Source: Sipunculus nudus (taxonomy: Eukaryota; Annelida; Sipuncula; Golfingiida; Sipunculidae). Taken from it: 64,000 nt of DNA. Below, one piece after another: positions 11,441 through 24,290 of this stretch. The position numbers and the translations under genes were made by a program. Below the pieces are notes generated by a model. That model searched no databases, was not told where the DNA came from, and worked only from the letters and a program-made list of their open reading frames with translations. Position 1 is the first letter of the stretch; each line of letters opens with the position of its first letter. The stretch covers positions 38,276,676-38,340,675 of the forward strand of contig CM049311.1 in the NCBI GenBank assembly GCA_026874595.1, given 5' to 3'.

Positions 11441-11703
11441 GTGTGGATGTACATACACATTTATGCATGAATATCGCTGAAAACACCGGTGTATTATAGG
11501 ATTTTTCTGTTTGCTGGTGAACAGTATGGCATCCGCGCTGAACCTCCGGCTTGGCATCCCAAACAAGCATCCGACCTGGAATCCAATATCTTATTTCGGA
11601 CATCTGACTTCCGGTTTTAGATCGTACCGAGTAAACCAACCTCCAGGCAGGGGCAATATATATGATAGACCCTGCACTTATTCATGCACAGTCTGGCGAT
11701 CTC

Positions 11704-11900
11704 ACACTCACATAAAATAGTATTATGTGAATAAAATATGAAGCTTACAGTTGCAAGTTGAGATATATGTTTTATATATAATACAGGTTCCTTCATGTTT
11801 TGTATTATTATTGTAAAAATAACTATAGGACAGGTTCTTGTGATGAAGTCAGAGAACTTTAATAAGAAGCTGGGAAAAATGAGAATTCCCATTCTTCCCG
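11704..11900 (+). repeat. Left arm of an inverted repeat pair bracketing the LINE remnant
   Basis: 11704-11747 (starting CACTCACATAAAATAG) matches the reverse complement of 14190-14233 at about 41 of 44 positions. 11865-11893 (AGAAGCTGGGAAAAATGAGA...) matches the reverse complement of 14132-14160. The left arm carries an extra ~75-bp AT-rich segment between these blocks. Confidence 0.75.
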
Positions 11901-11914
11901 GGAAAGAATGTGAA

Positions 11915-13960
11915 AATCTTAATGTCTCTGATCATTTACCCCTTTATGCTCACTTAAGCCTAACACTAGTTATAAGTAGGGCGGACTCTCATGAGTAAGT
12001 TTTTAAACTGGAAAAAGCTATCAAGAACAGAAATTTTAACTCTGTACACATACCCGTTGGAAAATGAGTTGTTAAACCTCTCGATCACTACCAGGTTTTA
12101 ATGAGGGTAAATCTTACGATCAAGATATGGTGAACTTTTATCAAAATTTAATGAAAAGGATGAAAACTGTATCAGAGAGAAACATTCCAAAAAGGAAATA
12201 TTGTTAGTTTTATAAACCCAGGTGGAAAGAACACCTGAAGACTTTAGTCATGATGCCATATAAAAGAGAAACGCCTAGCATGGATTAAGGAAGGAAGACC
12301 GAGAAGTAGAGACAGATTAAGTTTCAGGAAATATAAAGATTCTAAGTGTATTTTCAGGCGCCAGGTTAGACAGTATTATGCTAAATTTGAAAGAGAGGTG
12401 CATGAGGAAGTTGACTCTTCTGCCACGGTTGATCCTAACAAATTCTAGGCTGCCGTTAAAAGAAGAAAGATAAAAACTTGTCATATACATTCGAGTTATC
12501 TTTGATGATAGAAAGAGATCCATTAATTACAAATAAGTGGGCATCTTACTATGAGACGCTGTACAGCGAAGGTGATACACGTGTATGAAGGTGAATTTCA
12601 AAGGAAAATAGAAAATAAACTACGTATATATGAAATTTTTCATAATTTTCCTTAAATTCTAAGGAAATGTAACGAGATATTAGATGACAAAATATAATTA
12701 TCAGAGGTTAAAAGGGCTGTTATTTCGTTAACTCCCGGAAAAGCACGCGGGTACGATGAGATAACGAACGAGCACCTAAAATACAATGGGCCTCGTTTGT
12801 CAGAATGCTAACATTGTTTATTATCCGGTATGCACCATATTGAGAATATTCCTGAACAAATAAAAAGGGGTATTGTTATTCCAATCCCGAAGTCAAGTTC
12901 GCAAAAAAAATAGTTTCACCAGAGAACTATAGAAGACTTACACTGTTGCCTGTAATTTATAAATTATTTGAGAAAAATCTGCTCTGCAGACTTTTAAAGA
13001 TTATTAAAGTGAAAAAATTTGCAAATACCAAATAACATGCGATTTGCATTTTAGCCCAAACTATTTTTGCTGCTACCTGGACTCATCCAAGGCTTTCGAT
13101 GTGGTATGGCACAATGGCCTTTTTGTAAAATTATTTGAACTGGGCGTGGAAGGCAAATATTGTAGAATCTTAAGAAAAGCTTACTAGTATACGGGAATAA
13201 TGAGTTGTGTATTATATGATGGTATACATAGTCCTTGGTTAAACCTTCAACGTTCTGTAAGACAGGGAGGGGTGTTGTCTCCTTGGTTATATATTATTTT
13301 CATAAATGAGCTCCTGGTTGAGCTTAGAGATAGTAAGTGTACGTTGTGCTAGAATAGGAGATATTTTTGCAGGGTCTCCAACAAAGGCAGACGATGTAAC
13401 GGTAATATCCCTTAGTGTCAGTGGATTGCAGAGGATGATCGATAGTTGTTATGTATATAGTTGGAAATGGCGATTCAACTTAAATCCTAAGAAAACAAGA
13501 GTGATGATTTTTGGAGAAGCCTGCAGACACAGTTTAATAGACTAAATACCATGCGTGTGAGGAAATTGGGACAAGAGAATATTAAACAAGTGCGAATTCA
13601 TAAGCATCTTGGGATTATTTTAAATTCAGACATGAAATCTAAAGACAGGGTTGTTAATGCATGTCGTAAAGGCAAAGGGTGGATGCTTGCTCTAGCGAGA
13701 ATCGGTGTTAGGCCGCAGGGATTAAATCCATGAACAGCTAGCAACCTGTATAAAACTAGTCTTACCGGGGGCTTCCTATGGATGTGAACTGCAGAATATC
13801 CTTTCTGCGACAGATAAAATTGCACTCGAGAGAATGCATCGCTTTTGTGTTAAACTTAGTCAATTTCTCAATTTAAGAGCCAGGACAGATTGTTTTATCA
13901 TATCTTGGTATGCCGCCATTGGTGTTCTTTATTAATAAAGCGGAACTGCTTTTCATGGGA
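11915..13960 (+). pseudogene. Degenerate non-LTR retrotransposon (LINE): endonuclease C-terminus plus reverse transcriptase
   Basis: Translation across frames gives a non-LTR retrotransposon in order. SDHLPLYAHL (from 11927) is the end of an apurinic-type endonuclease. A linker follows with KEGRPRSRDRLSFRKYKDSK (12290s). Reverse transcriptase blocks are GKARGYDEITNEHLKY (~12740), PENYRRLTLLPVIYKLFEK, LDSSKAFDVVWHNGLF (~13080, catalytic Asp motif A), VRQGGVLSPWLYIIFINELL (~13257, motif B) and KADDVTVIS (~13387, motif C). A thumb block runs IHKHLGIILNSDMKS (~13590). Many frameshifts and stops interrupt it and the 5' end is missing, so it is dead. I do not assign a clade. It sits between inverted arms of another repeat and does not continue beyond ~14035. 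Confidence 0.82.
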
Positions 13961-14034
13961 AGGGTATATGCAGTTTAAGAGTGGATAATGCTTGCAGGTT
14001 AATATTTGATAGTTCGGCTTTTAAGTGAATATTT

Positions 14035-14600
14035 AGGTAAGAAATTCTCATTTTTCCCGGGAAGAATGGGATTTGAATCACTTTGATCTCATTTTCCCGG
14101 GACAACTGAGAATTCTGGTTTTTCCCGGTAAAATGGGAATTCTCATTTTTCCCAGCTTCTTTTACTCGAACAACTTCATCTCCAGACTTGTAAGCTTCAT
14201 ATTTTATTCACATAATTCTATTTTAAGTGAGTGTATATTTATTTTTTGAACTATTTAAACTTCAGAATTAATGTGAAAGAAAGATAATCAAAGTTACTTC
14301 TTGAAACAGGAGTAAGATAAACATAGAAAAAAAAATAAAAGTTATAAGTTGCCATAAACGATTCCTGTTCTTCCCAGGATAAATGAGAATTCTAATTTTT
14401 CCCAGGTTTGAATTTCAAAACTGAATTCCAGTCTCTCCCGGAAAAAATGAGAATTTTCAATTTCCCCGGGAAAGACTGGAATTGTCATTTTTCCCGGGAA
14501 GAATGAGAATGCTCAGTTTTCCCGGAGAGAACAGGAATCATTCCATATCATCTCTTGATTTTCATTTTTCCCAGGAAGATTCTAGCTTTTCACAGATTCT
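14035..14600. repeat. Cluster of nested palindromes built on CATTTTTCCCGGGAA
   Basis: At least nine copies of a motif like GAATTCTCATTTTTCCCGGG occur in both orientations. Long-range pairs include GATTCCTGTTCTTCCC (14360s) with GAGAACAGGAATC (14525-14540), and ATTCCAGTCTCTCCCGG with CCCCGGGAAAGACTGGAAT (14426-14475). The right arm of the pair that brackets the LINE (14120-14233) lies inside it. It resembles a foldback-type structure; no coding sequence is present. Confidence 0.75.
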
Positions 14601-15012
14601 CATTCTTTCCTTGACATATATATATAAATATTATGTAATATGTTTCAGCCTATGACGAATATAAATATTTGACTTTTATATCACCTACGAAAAAATCGAT
14701 AGCCATTTTTAAAAGTTAATTACGGGTATATTTGGGAGAGTATGTGGTGTCCCTCTCCCAAATTGGGAAAATTAGTAAGTATGTAATGAAAATAGAACCT
14801 TTCACCAAATATATGAGGATTTTCTCCTCAATATTTCCTAATATTTTCTTAAATATCTTTGCATAATGTTGTTTAACTTGGGGGGGGGGGGGGGTAATTA
14901 ATAACATGTGGCCGGCTTTAATACTTATATCTCGTAAAACTTAGGATATACATTGGAAAGTCCAAATATTCAATTGTTTGTAACATGTTGAAGTCAATGG
15001 TGAAAAATGCGC
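14601..15012. other. AT-rich spacer with poly-G run
   Basis: No gene recognised. A G-run lies at 14880-14894. Confidence 0.5.
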
Positions 15013-15020
15013 ATCTATGT

Positions 15021-15971
15021 GGCAGTGTGTAAAACCCGGATCCTGCAAACCCCGGATCCCGGCCCATAATGAAATAATGTATAAATAATTTATAAAAATG
15101 TATAATTCTTAAACTTCTCATGGTTATTTGTCGATTATTTAAGCAGAAAAGCATCTATAGATGTATTTTATATTATGTTTGGTTCAAACCATAAAAATGA
15201 GTCTTGTAACATAATTTGACAATTAACACCGACGGACCCTGTCGCATCCTGGATCCCGTGGACCCTTTGCAAGTGCTCGTGTTTTCTTATAATTTAACAT
15301 AACATTCAGGCATTATTGTGTTTTTGTATCTGTATTTTTACATTTATTTCTTCATTTTATTAATATTTTTATATTTGCTATATATTACATACGTCTACAT
15401 CGTATAACAAAGTATGATAAGTAAATTTTGGTTATAATTATTCTTGTACCTCAGCTAAGCTGAGCTAACGGTACGTCTCTTGAAATGCAAGTAATCAACA
15501 ATTCCGTTTGGTAATTATGTTTTAGCGAACATTAAATCGTACGGCTGTTCAAATTCAGAGAAAAACTAATGGAATATGAAACAGGTGTGTGTTATGTGGA
15601 AGAGCTCTGATATCAGCGGTCACAGGTCCGCAATGACCTGAGGCACACTTTGTCAAATTAATCTTCCTTGGTTTGCCCGCACTTTTATATTTTCACTTAT
15701 AACATCAAATAATAATTTAAGTGTGTGACATGAGTGCTGTCTTTTTCACAGATAAAAATGTTACTGGGGTCCGCCAAAATGGAACAGTCCTCAAACTCCA
15801 GCAGTTGGAGTCCGTCTCGACCTAAATATTTTATTCTTAAATCTTTCACCGAATCGTTTATTTACAAAGCTTAGGGACTTTGCTGTTCTTACATCAGTAT
15901 AACAGGGGTTGAATTATCGGTATAAAAATGGAGACAAGGAAACCCGGGATCTGGGTTTTACACACTGCCCA
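15021..15971. mobile_element. hAT-like non-autonomous DNA transposon (951 bp)
   Basis: The ends are inverted: GGCAGTGTGTAAAACCC at 15021-15037 is perfectly repeated in reverse complement at 15953-15969, followed by a diverged GGATCC / AGATCCC. An 8-bp direct repeat ATCTATGT flanks it (15013-15020 and 15972-15979). An 8-bp duplication and CAGTG near the tips fit hAT. No transposase frame is present, so it would depend on a relative elsewhere. Confidence 0.78.
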
Positions 15972-15979
15972 ATCTATGT

Positions 15980-17100
15980 TCATAATTTGCAAAATTTCAT
16001 CTTTCAATTACAATCTTAGGGGTAAATGGTTAATGTATTCAAGTGTTATATGTTAAACTTTGCATTTGACTTGCTTCAGGTGTCTAGGCAGAGCACAGAA
16101 CTCAGAGAACAGACTGCCAGTTCAAGTAACAGTCAAGGAGTGGTGAGATTTTTCATGGGCGATCCCAACCATGGTTGTGTGCTCTGCATCTTTGGTATGA
16201 TTTAGCAGAGGGTAATAACGGCAAGACCCTCCCTTAATTAGTATACAGAAATATTTGTTTAATATTGCACAGAGAAAATCACAGCGATTCATTAAAGGTA
16301 TTAACCTAACTTGTGAAGTAGAAAGTATTAAACTGTGGATAACTTCATCCAAATATATGAATGAATATCACAGAAAACGCAAATTTATTTCACGATTCTT
16401 CTGTTCGCTGCCACCTAAGAATCACGTTTGAGCAATGTTAAAGAATTTAATACAGCAGTTTTGCAGAAGAAGACTATTGCAGCCCTCAGTTTGATAAAGG
16501 TTTTGATAACTGAGAGAACCCCACCATAGGTCCATTCTGGTGTCATATCTTGTTACGTTTTATGTATCTAAATTTTGTAACGTGTGCATGAACGCTGGAA
16601 TTAAGGGGCATACTAAATTACTCCGGCCGACATCTTACCACTCTATCTACACAAAATGCAATACATAACCATGTTATACTTTATGAGGTACCGTATGTAT
16701 TAAAATCATGAAAAATGCTGAATACACTGGACAAAATAAAAATTCAGAAACATTTTATTAATATATCATAGGAGACAGCATCCTGTTATAAAATAAATAT
16801 AAATCAAGTGCTGCCATCTTATATCAAACCTAATCTTTACCTTAATTTGTTGATCAACTGTTTAATTAACACAAGAGGTAGAAAAAAGGAAGACATTGAT
16901 ACACTGCATTGTCCTTTCATAACATTCACTGAACTAAAAAAGTTGAAGCAGCAAAAAGTTACTTGATTAATGATGGTAGGTCACCCTGGAAAGTAACAAA
17001 TATAAAACAAGGCCCACAGGCCTACAATCCTGTGCAATAGCATATACACAAGGTATAATGCTTCAATGCTTGACCATTACTCTTCAAGTACATGTGTAAC
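15980..17100. other. Intergenic DNA, no gene recognised
   Basis: AT-rich, with short unsupported frames only. Confidence 0.5.
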
Positions 17101-18950
17101 ATGTATATGAACAATGCAAGTACTAAACATTTTAAACCTGAGTGCAAGAACCATTTACACAAACATCACTGACGAAATACTGGAATGGGTGCACACAACA
17201 CAAAAATAATTGTAGGTGGCCCCATCAGTCTTGTATACGACGAAGCTGTCCGAGATGTATACATGTGCCCAATTTCAGGCTGATATATCAAACCCCTCCT
17301 GAGAAAAAAGCAAGCACATACACTGTGTAAATTATCGTAGGTGATGACACCAGTCTTGTGTACGAGAAAGCCATCCAAGATGCATAGACAGGTTAAAATA
17401 TCAGGCCAATACATCAAACTTCTCTTGAGTCAGGTACACTGACAGGCTCACATGAGAAAGGCAGTTACCCCCGAGTGAACTGAAACAAATTGCTAGCTAC
17501 AGCTACTGAACTGAGTGAACTCTTGACCGGTTGCATAATCTGATACAGTTGGCAGTCTGCCAAAGCTATGAACAGATCCAGACTGACCTTTGGCTTTATG
17601 CTAAATCTGAATAAGTGGGCAGTCTGTCAAGCTATTTATAGAAAAGGCACAATCTTGGCATGTTGGTAAATCTGATTACAAATACTGAAAAACTTTGGCT
17701 ACAATGCTTTTTTTTTCGAGCTGACATATCAATTTTTTTCATCAAAATGTTTAGAATAATATATGATGCAGTCCTCTTATGTTATAGGTCCAATAATTCT
17801 GCCAAAACTCATTTAAGTAAATTTGTAAAAAAAATAATCAGTTTTGTGCAATGTTACAGTATTTGAAATCTCATCAGTTTTGCAGAAGTAGACCACTGCA
17901 GCCCTCAGATTGAAATAGGCTTAATAATGGCCACAAGACCAATTTCACTTTTCTATGACTCAACCAAAAATCAACAAACCCAATCTATTTTTATACAATT
18001 GAAAGAACCCTACCCTGGAATAATTCTTGATAAAAACTATATTATTCAGCTTTAAGTTGAAAGAAGCTAAAATTATGAGGTTTTTGTCTGTAAGAAAACA
18101 GGCCAATGCAAAACTGTAATTTCAAATATGACTCATATGACCAACATTTGCACAAAACTTGGTGATGCTAGCTCCTGTCATTTCTGAGATTGTTATGTTA
18201 GTATGCTTACTTGGCAAAATGTCCAAGTTCAAATTCCTGTAACTCGGCCAAAATTCATCAAACTAAAACCATTCCAACAGTTTTCAGAAAGCTCGTCTCT
18301 GGGATCATTTCTGTGAAATACTGAACAATTCAGCGGAATGATTTCAGAGAAGAAGATTTTCAAAGGGTTTTTTTAGCTTTTCCCCAGTAAAATGTAAGTT
18401 AATGCAGGTGGTGCCACAAAAAAGATCAATCGCACAACATTTGATATTTGACAGATTGTTGTATAAAATATGGGGATGCTAGCTCCTGCTAATACTGAGA
18501 AATTATGGGTTATGCACTGATTAACGATGACCCAATACAGAAAAGGTTGATGTAGGTGGAGCCATCAACACCTCAATATCAAATATGAGTTACGAGACCG
18601 ACATTTCCATAACATTTGGTAAAGATCGCTCAAGCCGTTTCAGATAATGTAACTTTCGTATCCTTTTTTGGCCAAAGACTATGTTTAGCTTCCTGTAGCT
18701 CAGCCAAAATTCACAGAACTGGTACCATTCGAACAAACATGAGAGAGATTGTTGAACAATTTGGCTTTAAAGTTTTTGGAGAACAATATTTTTAAAAATT
18801 TTTTAGCTTTTCCCTATATAATTTAATTAAATACAGATAGCAAAAAAATAGCAAAATCCGATAGAGTTTTTAGATGACTGATTTTTTTCATACAATTTGG
18901 TGATGATAGTTCCTGCCGTTTTGGGGACAGAATGGTACAGACGACGGACG
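17101..18950. repeat. Copies of a dispersed family with GGTGGCACCACCAGTCTTG-like blocks
   Basis: Blocks such as AGGTGGCCCCATCAGTCTTG, TATACGACGAAGC and AATTTCAGGCTGATATATCA (17205-17300 and again 17340-17420) match sequence at 41960-43200 in lipase intron 1. Further diverged blocks follow at 18160-18940 (GCTAGCTCCTG, GATCAATCGCACAAC). The type is unknown; no coding domain is seen. Confidence 0.6.
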
Positions 18951-20224
18951 ATTACGCCATCGCATAAGTCCACTGATTCGCTAAAAACCAAAAGCTTAAG
19001 CACAGAGTAAGAAACGTAGATACTGTGGTTGGTTTCATATTCATCAAGTAAAATATTAGCAATTTTAAGGTTTTCAATGTTTTCCTGTAGGTTCAATTTT
19101 AGCGATTTCAAGATATAGTAAAGATTATATTCAAAACCAAATACATTATATTCATAATTATAAAAGTTGACCCAGACAGAAGTGTACATTTTCACTCTTG
19201 GTAGATAAATTAACAGATCTGATATTTACATTAATATAAGTATTTGGTTTAGAGGTAACCTAAAAATATGTTGTTATTATTTAAAGTATCAATCTTTGAC
19301 CTGCAGAAAGGGATAAGTTACACCAGCCTGTACAATATGAATGTTCACCTGAAAAGGCTGGATGTCTTATTTATGAAGGTTTTATTTTCACAATATTTTT
19401 TCTTCTTGAAACCCTTGCAGTCAAAAAGCAAACCACAGTATCCATGAGTCTTCAAGCTCTAATCATATCAAATAGGCACTGTCCCCATAAAATGAAATTC
19501 TTTAAAAGAGGAGTTTATCTGTATATCTCTTACACTCCAGGGTGTGCAAAGAATTCTAATAAGACCACTGAAAGCATGGTACTGAATTGTGCATTCAGCC
19601 CAAATTTTAAAACATGTGAGACATGCTCTCATTGATTTGATTTCACCTGGGCACAAGTTCTCATTGGTCGGACTCTTGGCCCTATGCCAGAATGGGTGTT
19701 ATTGGTCCAACAAGAGAGGGTGTCTCATGTTTAAAAATTAAGCTGGAAGCACAATGCAATACCACACTTTAAGTGGTCTGATTACAATTCTGGCTCACCC
19801 TGGTGTTCAGGCCCAAAGAACCTTGCCAAACAAAGAAGCAGTTACACGAAAGGATGCCTGGGATATTCGCTGTGTAAAGGATGTATATATCTCTGTATCA
19901 CATAAAACCTGTAAACAGTGTAAGTGGAAAGTATGGCAGGTACAATGGAAATATTGCATAATTAACCTCTGCATAGACTGAAACTGCTAAAATACATAAG
20001 GAAATATTTCAGGATATTAAATAAACAACGAATGTTAGATGACTAATTTTCACTAATATTCCATAGTTAAGTATTTTGATGCCTGAAAGGAAAACCCAGT
20101 GGTATAAAAATAATTCAATGACTGACTGACATACATAAAAAGTAAAATATTTCTGATAATCATATAACATCATATAAAATCACTCCTGTATATACTGCAT
20201 AAACATTAATAAAAAAATATAATA
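18951..20224. other. Intergenic DNA, no gene recognised
   Basis: The longest frame (minus strand 18827-19195) is AT-rich and lacks a known domain. TACTGTGGTTGGTTTCATAT at 19021 resembles the ends of the 7593-10287 element. Confidence 0.5.
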
Positions 20225-22641
20225 CAACAAGTGACCCATGGGTCATGACGCTCAGCTGCCAAGCATGACCTGTGACATCATGGGCAGAGATTCACTACTT
20301 CCAGTCAAATTTTGAAGAATCAATTTGCCAATTTGTTGAAATTTTCTACGACAACAGAAATATATATCACATATGTCTGGTTAAAACACAGTGAATTGAT
20401 GGTCTGAGGAAAATGTATGATTGTTAAAGTATCCAGAACTATTCCCATAGCTTACTTGATACCTGTCAGTCTCAAAAGGAACACCACAAAGGGCAAATAT
20501 AAGATCAAAATATATAGCAAAAAATCAAGGAAATCCATGCAAGAATTATTGAGAAACAGGTGCTTCTGTATGAATTTTTATTCAATACAAGCCAACTGTA
20601 CTGCACTTTCATATATGATGATAATATTTATTAAGAAATATTTGACCCAATCATTTGCAAGATTACATTAATATACGTCCGACTGCCTTCACTTTAACAG
20701 TTCTTGAGATAATGATCAAAAGGAATTTAAAGATGGTTGCCTGGTGGCCATTTTGGACTTCTGACAGGTCTGAAATCAGACAACAACCATTCTCTAAATC
20801 GGACCAAAAATCGGACCTGCACTGAAAAAAGGATTTCTATGGTGGCTAACTGGCAGACATAATAGATTTCTGACAAGTCTGACATTTGATATCACACATC
20901 CTCCAACAAGAGACCAAACTTGGGGCAAATTCTCCAAATGATGTTACAGTAATGAGTGTCCAAAACAATTCAGAAGGCATGTTCAGGCGCTCATATCAGA
21001 TTTATAGAAATGCAAATGTAAAAGTGTAGGTCAGATATTTTTTATTATCACTCTGCTTTTCAATGGGGTCAGCAGGGTTGGTAAACTGCAAAACCTGAAA
21101 GAATAGAAATGCAGAAAGCATGACTAAGTCTTGTAATAAAATAAAGCCATCCTAAATCAAGTACACATCCACATATTATGAGAACAAACAATTGCTTTTA
21201 TATGTGGTGATTTATATAAAAATATTCAGATATCTAGGAGACGAAGTTTATTGCTATGATATCATAAAATAAACTGCAAAATGTTCCCATCATCTTATAA
21301 ATCAGTAGCTAAACCTTAATTCTATACTCTCATAGTGTTAATTCCTGGCTGAAGTATTCCAACAACAGTGTTTTGTTATGCAGTAACGAGGTACTTATCA
21401 CTCAGCCTTATCACTTAATAGCCTGATACAAAAGGGAGTCATATGTCACCAGTGTCACTCACAATTACAGCCGCACGGTGAGATGTACCAGCTGGAGTGC
21501 AAGCTTATATATACAAGAAAAATAGAGATGGTCTACAAAATAAGTTGACCTGACCTATGACCTTGGCCTTTTGCCCACATATCAACTGGATTCTTTCTAA
21601 ATGATGGGTAACTACTAACCAATTACATGTGGCCGGGTGTAATTACTTGGCAACCAATGAGTGAATAACTTAGACCTGCAACCTTTAACCTCCTGACCAG
21701 CTGACCTCAAAATCAACTAGTTTTTTCTTCATGCAAAAAGACCTATAAATATGAAGTTTGAATCACATTCAGTGATGCATAGATGTGGCATATGTGAAAG
21801 ACTGAAGGTTTGGGTTGAACAGTTTCACTTGAAATATGTTCACAAGCATTTAGAACAATATTGTGACCTTGACCTTTGACCTTTTGAACTCAACATCAAT
21901 AGGCTTCTTCCCCTATTGGTAGGTAAGCCATATATGACAGATGGAAAGTATAGATTGAAAAGTTTGCCTGAAAATGACTCCAAGCAAGAAGAGGGTGCTG
22001 TGAACTTGACCTTTGACCTCAAAATCAACAGGTCTTTTCCCCTGTTGGCAGAGAACCGATACCACTGCTGAAAGGTTTGGAATGAAAGGTCTAGCTTGAA
22101 ATGTGTCCACAACCTTTTCAAAGAAGTGGATCCTGTGACCCTGACCTATGACCTTGTGACCTCAACACCTATAGGATTCTTCTCCCACTTAGTAGGTGAG
22201 CTATATGTGAAAGATCAAAGAATTGGGATGAAAGGTTTGGCTTAAAATGCATCCACAGGCTTTTCAAAGAAGTTGGTACTGTGACCTTGACCTTTGACCT
22301 TGTGACCTCAAAATAATTATGGTTCTTCCCATGTTGGTAGGTGAGCTGTATGTGAAAGATGGAAGCTTTGGGATGAAAATTTTGGCTAAAAGAATTATTT
22401 CTAGGGGGTGCAAACACACCCCATATCTTTGAGAATATAGGTCGCAGTGACCTAATTTCAGGTTTGCAAGGAGATCTTTTTATAACCTCTAAGACTGCAT
22501 AGGGTTCATGGCCTTGCCCCTACGGTTACGATTTGTGCCCTGCTAACGGACGGACGGCCGGCCGGACGGACAGACGGAAGGACGACGGACAAAGACCCAT
22601 CGCTATAGCCCAGCATGACTGAAAGTCAGCTGAGCTAAAAA
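20225..22641 (+). repeat. Dispersed family copy A (head GACCCATGGGTC, tail AGCTGAGCTAAAA), with DR1-rich interior
   Basis: The head AAGTGACCCATGGGTCATGA is followed by GCTCAGCTG; the tail is GACTGAAAGTCAGCTGAGCT then AAAAA. The GCTCAGCT/AGCTGAGC inverted tips recur in copies B, C and D. The interior (21540-22330) holds ~140-bp blocks, each with TGACCTTTGACCT or TGACCTATGACCT and a line such as TTCTTCCCCTATTGGTAGGT. A GGACGGACGG tract lies at 22548-22580. It may be composite. Confidence 0.6.
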
Positions 22642-23789
22642 CCTGACCCAGACTGACAACCTGACATGCATAAGGAATGATAACATTCACTATGGACAGA
22701 CAGAGCTGATCACTTGGTGTCCCACTGTACAGAGGCAGGCAAATACAGAAAATATATTTAATACATATTTTTATCATGTCACTTTTTTCTATTTTTACAA
22801 TAGATCATACATTTGCAATATAAAAAATAACCAGAAAATATAAATCGGTTCAGAATTACTTAACATGTGAAGATGGACAGAGAGATGTGTAAAAAGAGCT
22901 GATGACTTTATTTCCCATACTGCTAAGGCAGGAGAATAATGAATAAACATTAGCATTAGAACCTTATCATATCATTTTTTTTTCAATTTTATCAATTTTC
23001 AATATTTAAATATCCAAAAACAGAAGATGATTAAAAATTATAAAAATGGTATCATTATTTATGCTTAATTAGGCATATATGATATCAAATTATGGATAGG
23101 CATATATTTTATTTTTTTATTTTTTAAATGAAATAAAAAAATCTATATTGCCACAACATGGTTAATTTCAATAAAGTTTTTATTTTACTTCACAGTGAAA
23201 ATAGGTTTGATGATTAAGAATTATAAAAGTTGTATGATTATTTATGCTTAATTAGGCATAGGTGATATCAAATTATGGATAGACATATATTTTATTTTTT
23301 ATTTTTTAAATGAAATAAAAAAATCTATATTGCCACAACATGGTTAATTTCAATAATTTTTTTTTTACTTCACAGTGAAAATAGGTTTTCAGATTATAAA
23401 ACTGGGTTTCTTTTATTAAGTATAATGAAAGATTCAGTAAACTTGATTAAATATTCCCTTTTCAATCAGGTATACACACTGTTAGTTGGATCAGGGATAA
23501 ACAATATACACATTATACAGGTGATATATAAAATGATATCTCATTGGTCAATAAGTGAATAAAGTTTGAGGACAAAAGATGAATAGAGTACATGCAATGA
23601 AACCAAAAAACTACTGTATATTGGCTGTCTAAAAATACATTTAAAATCTGTATACCTGAAAGTGAATATACAAGAAACCTGTAAAACTACCCTGTAAGCA
23701 AGGTTCAGGGAATTACATGAATACTGATCTGAGAAAAATATAATCAGCCAGTCTAAAAAATAACTATAAACTTTGTGAAACTTTCACAA
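22642..23789. repeat. AT-rich spacer with a ~175-bp tandem duplication
   Basis: Two copies of a ~175-bp segment lie at about 23040-23210 and 23215-23390. Shared landmarks are TTATGCTTAATTAGGCATA, GATATCAAATTATGGATAG, ATCTATATTGCCACAACATG and TTCACAGTGAAAATAGGTTT. The flanks 22642-23039 and 23391-23789 hold nothing recognised. Confidence 0.8.
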
Positions 23790-24290
23790 CAAGAGCACCA
23801 CAAACATGCATAATACGCCCGTCGGGTATCTGGTGACCTCTGACCTCATTAAATATGCATGATTTTTAATGAGAAAGTAATTCAGGTGAGATACTATTGG
23901 TAAACATGTATGAGTTTCATTAAAATCCAGTGCAGTGACCTCTTACCTCAATAAATATGCAAGGATTTTGCTAGAAATCGATCTTAGGTGAGATATTTTA
24001 TTAACATTTCTGATGAGTTTTATCAAAATCCTTCATATTCTTCAAAAGTTATCGCAGCGACACCACAAAGTAGCCTAGTGACCTGTAACCTTATTAAATA
24101 TGCGTGGATGTTGCCCATAATCGAACTTGGGCAGGATAATCTATTGGTAAGTAGTTTATGATGAGTTTCGTGAAAATCCATCAAAAGCCCCAGTAAGCTA
24201 TCCCAGTGACATTAAAAGTTGACGGATGGAACGGATGGTCGGTAAACCATAACACTCCTGTCATAAGACGGGCGTATACAAATGGGGCCC
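23790..24290 (+). repeat. MITE-like family with TACGCCCGTC ends
   Basis: It starts AATACGCCCGTCGGGTATC (~23811) and ends CATAAGACGGGCGTATAC (~24262-24280), so ACGCCCGTC is inverted at the two ends. In between, GTGACCTCTGACCTCATTAA- and AAATATGCATGATTT-like blocks recur about three times. A relative in the opposite orientation lies at ~61282-61640. Confidence 0.65.
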
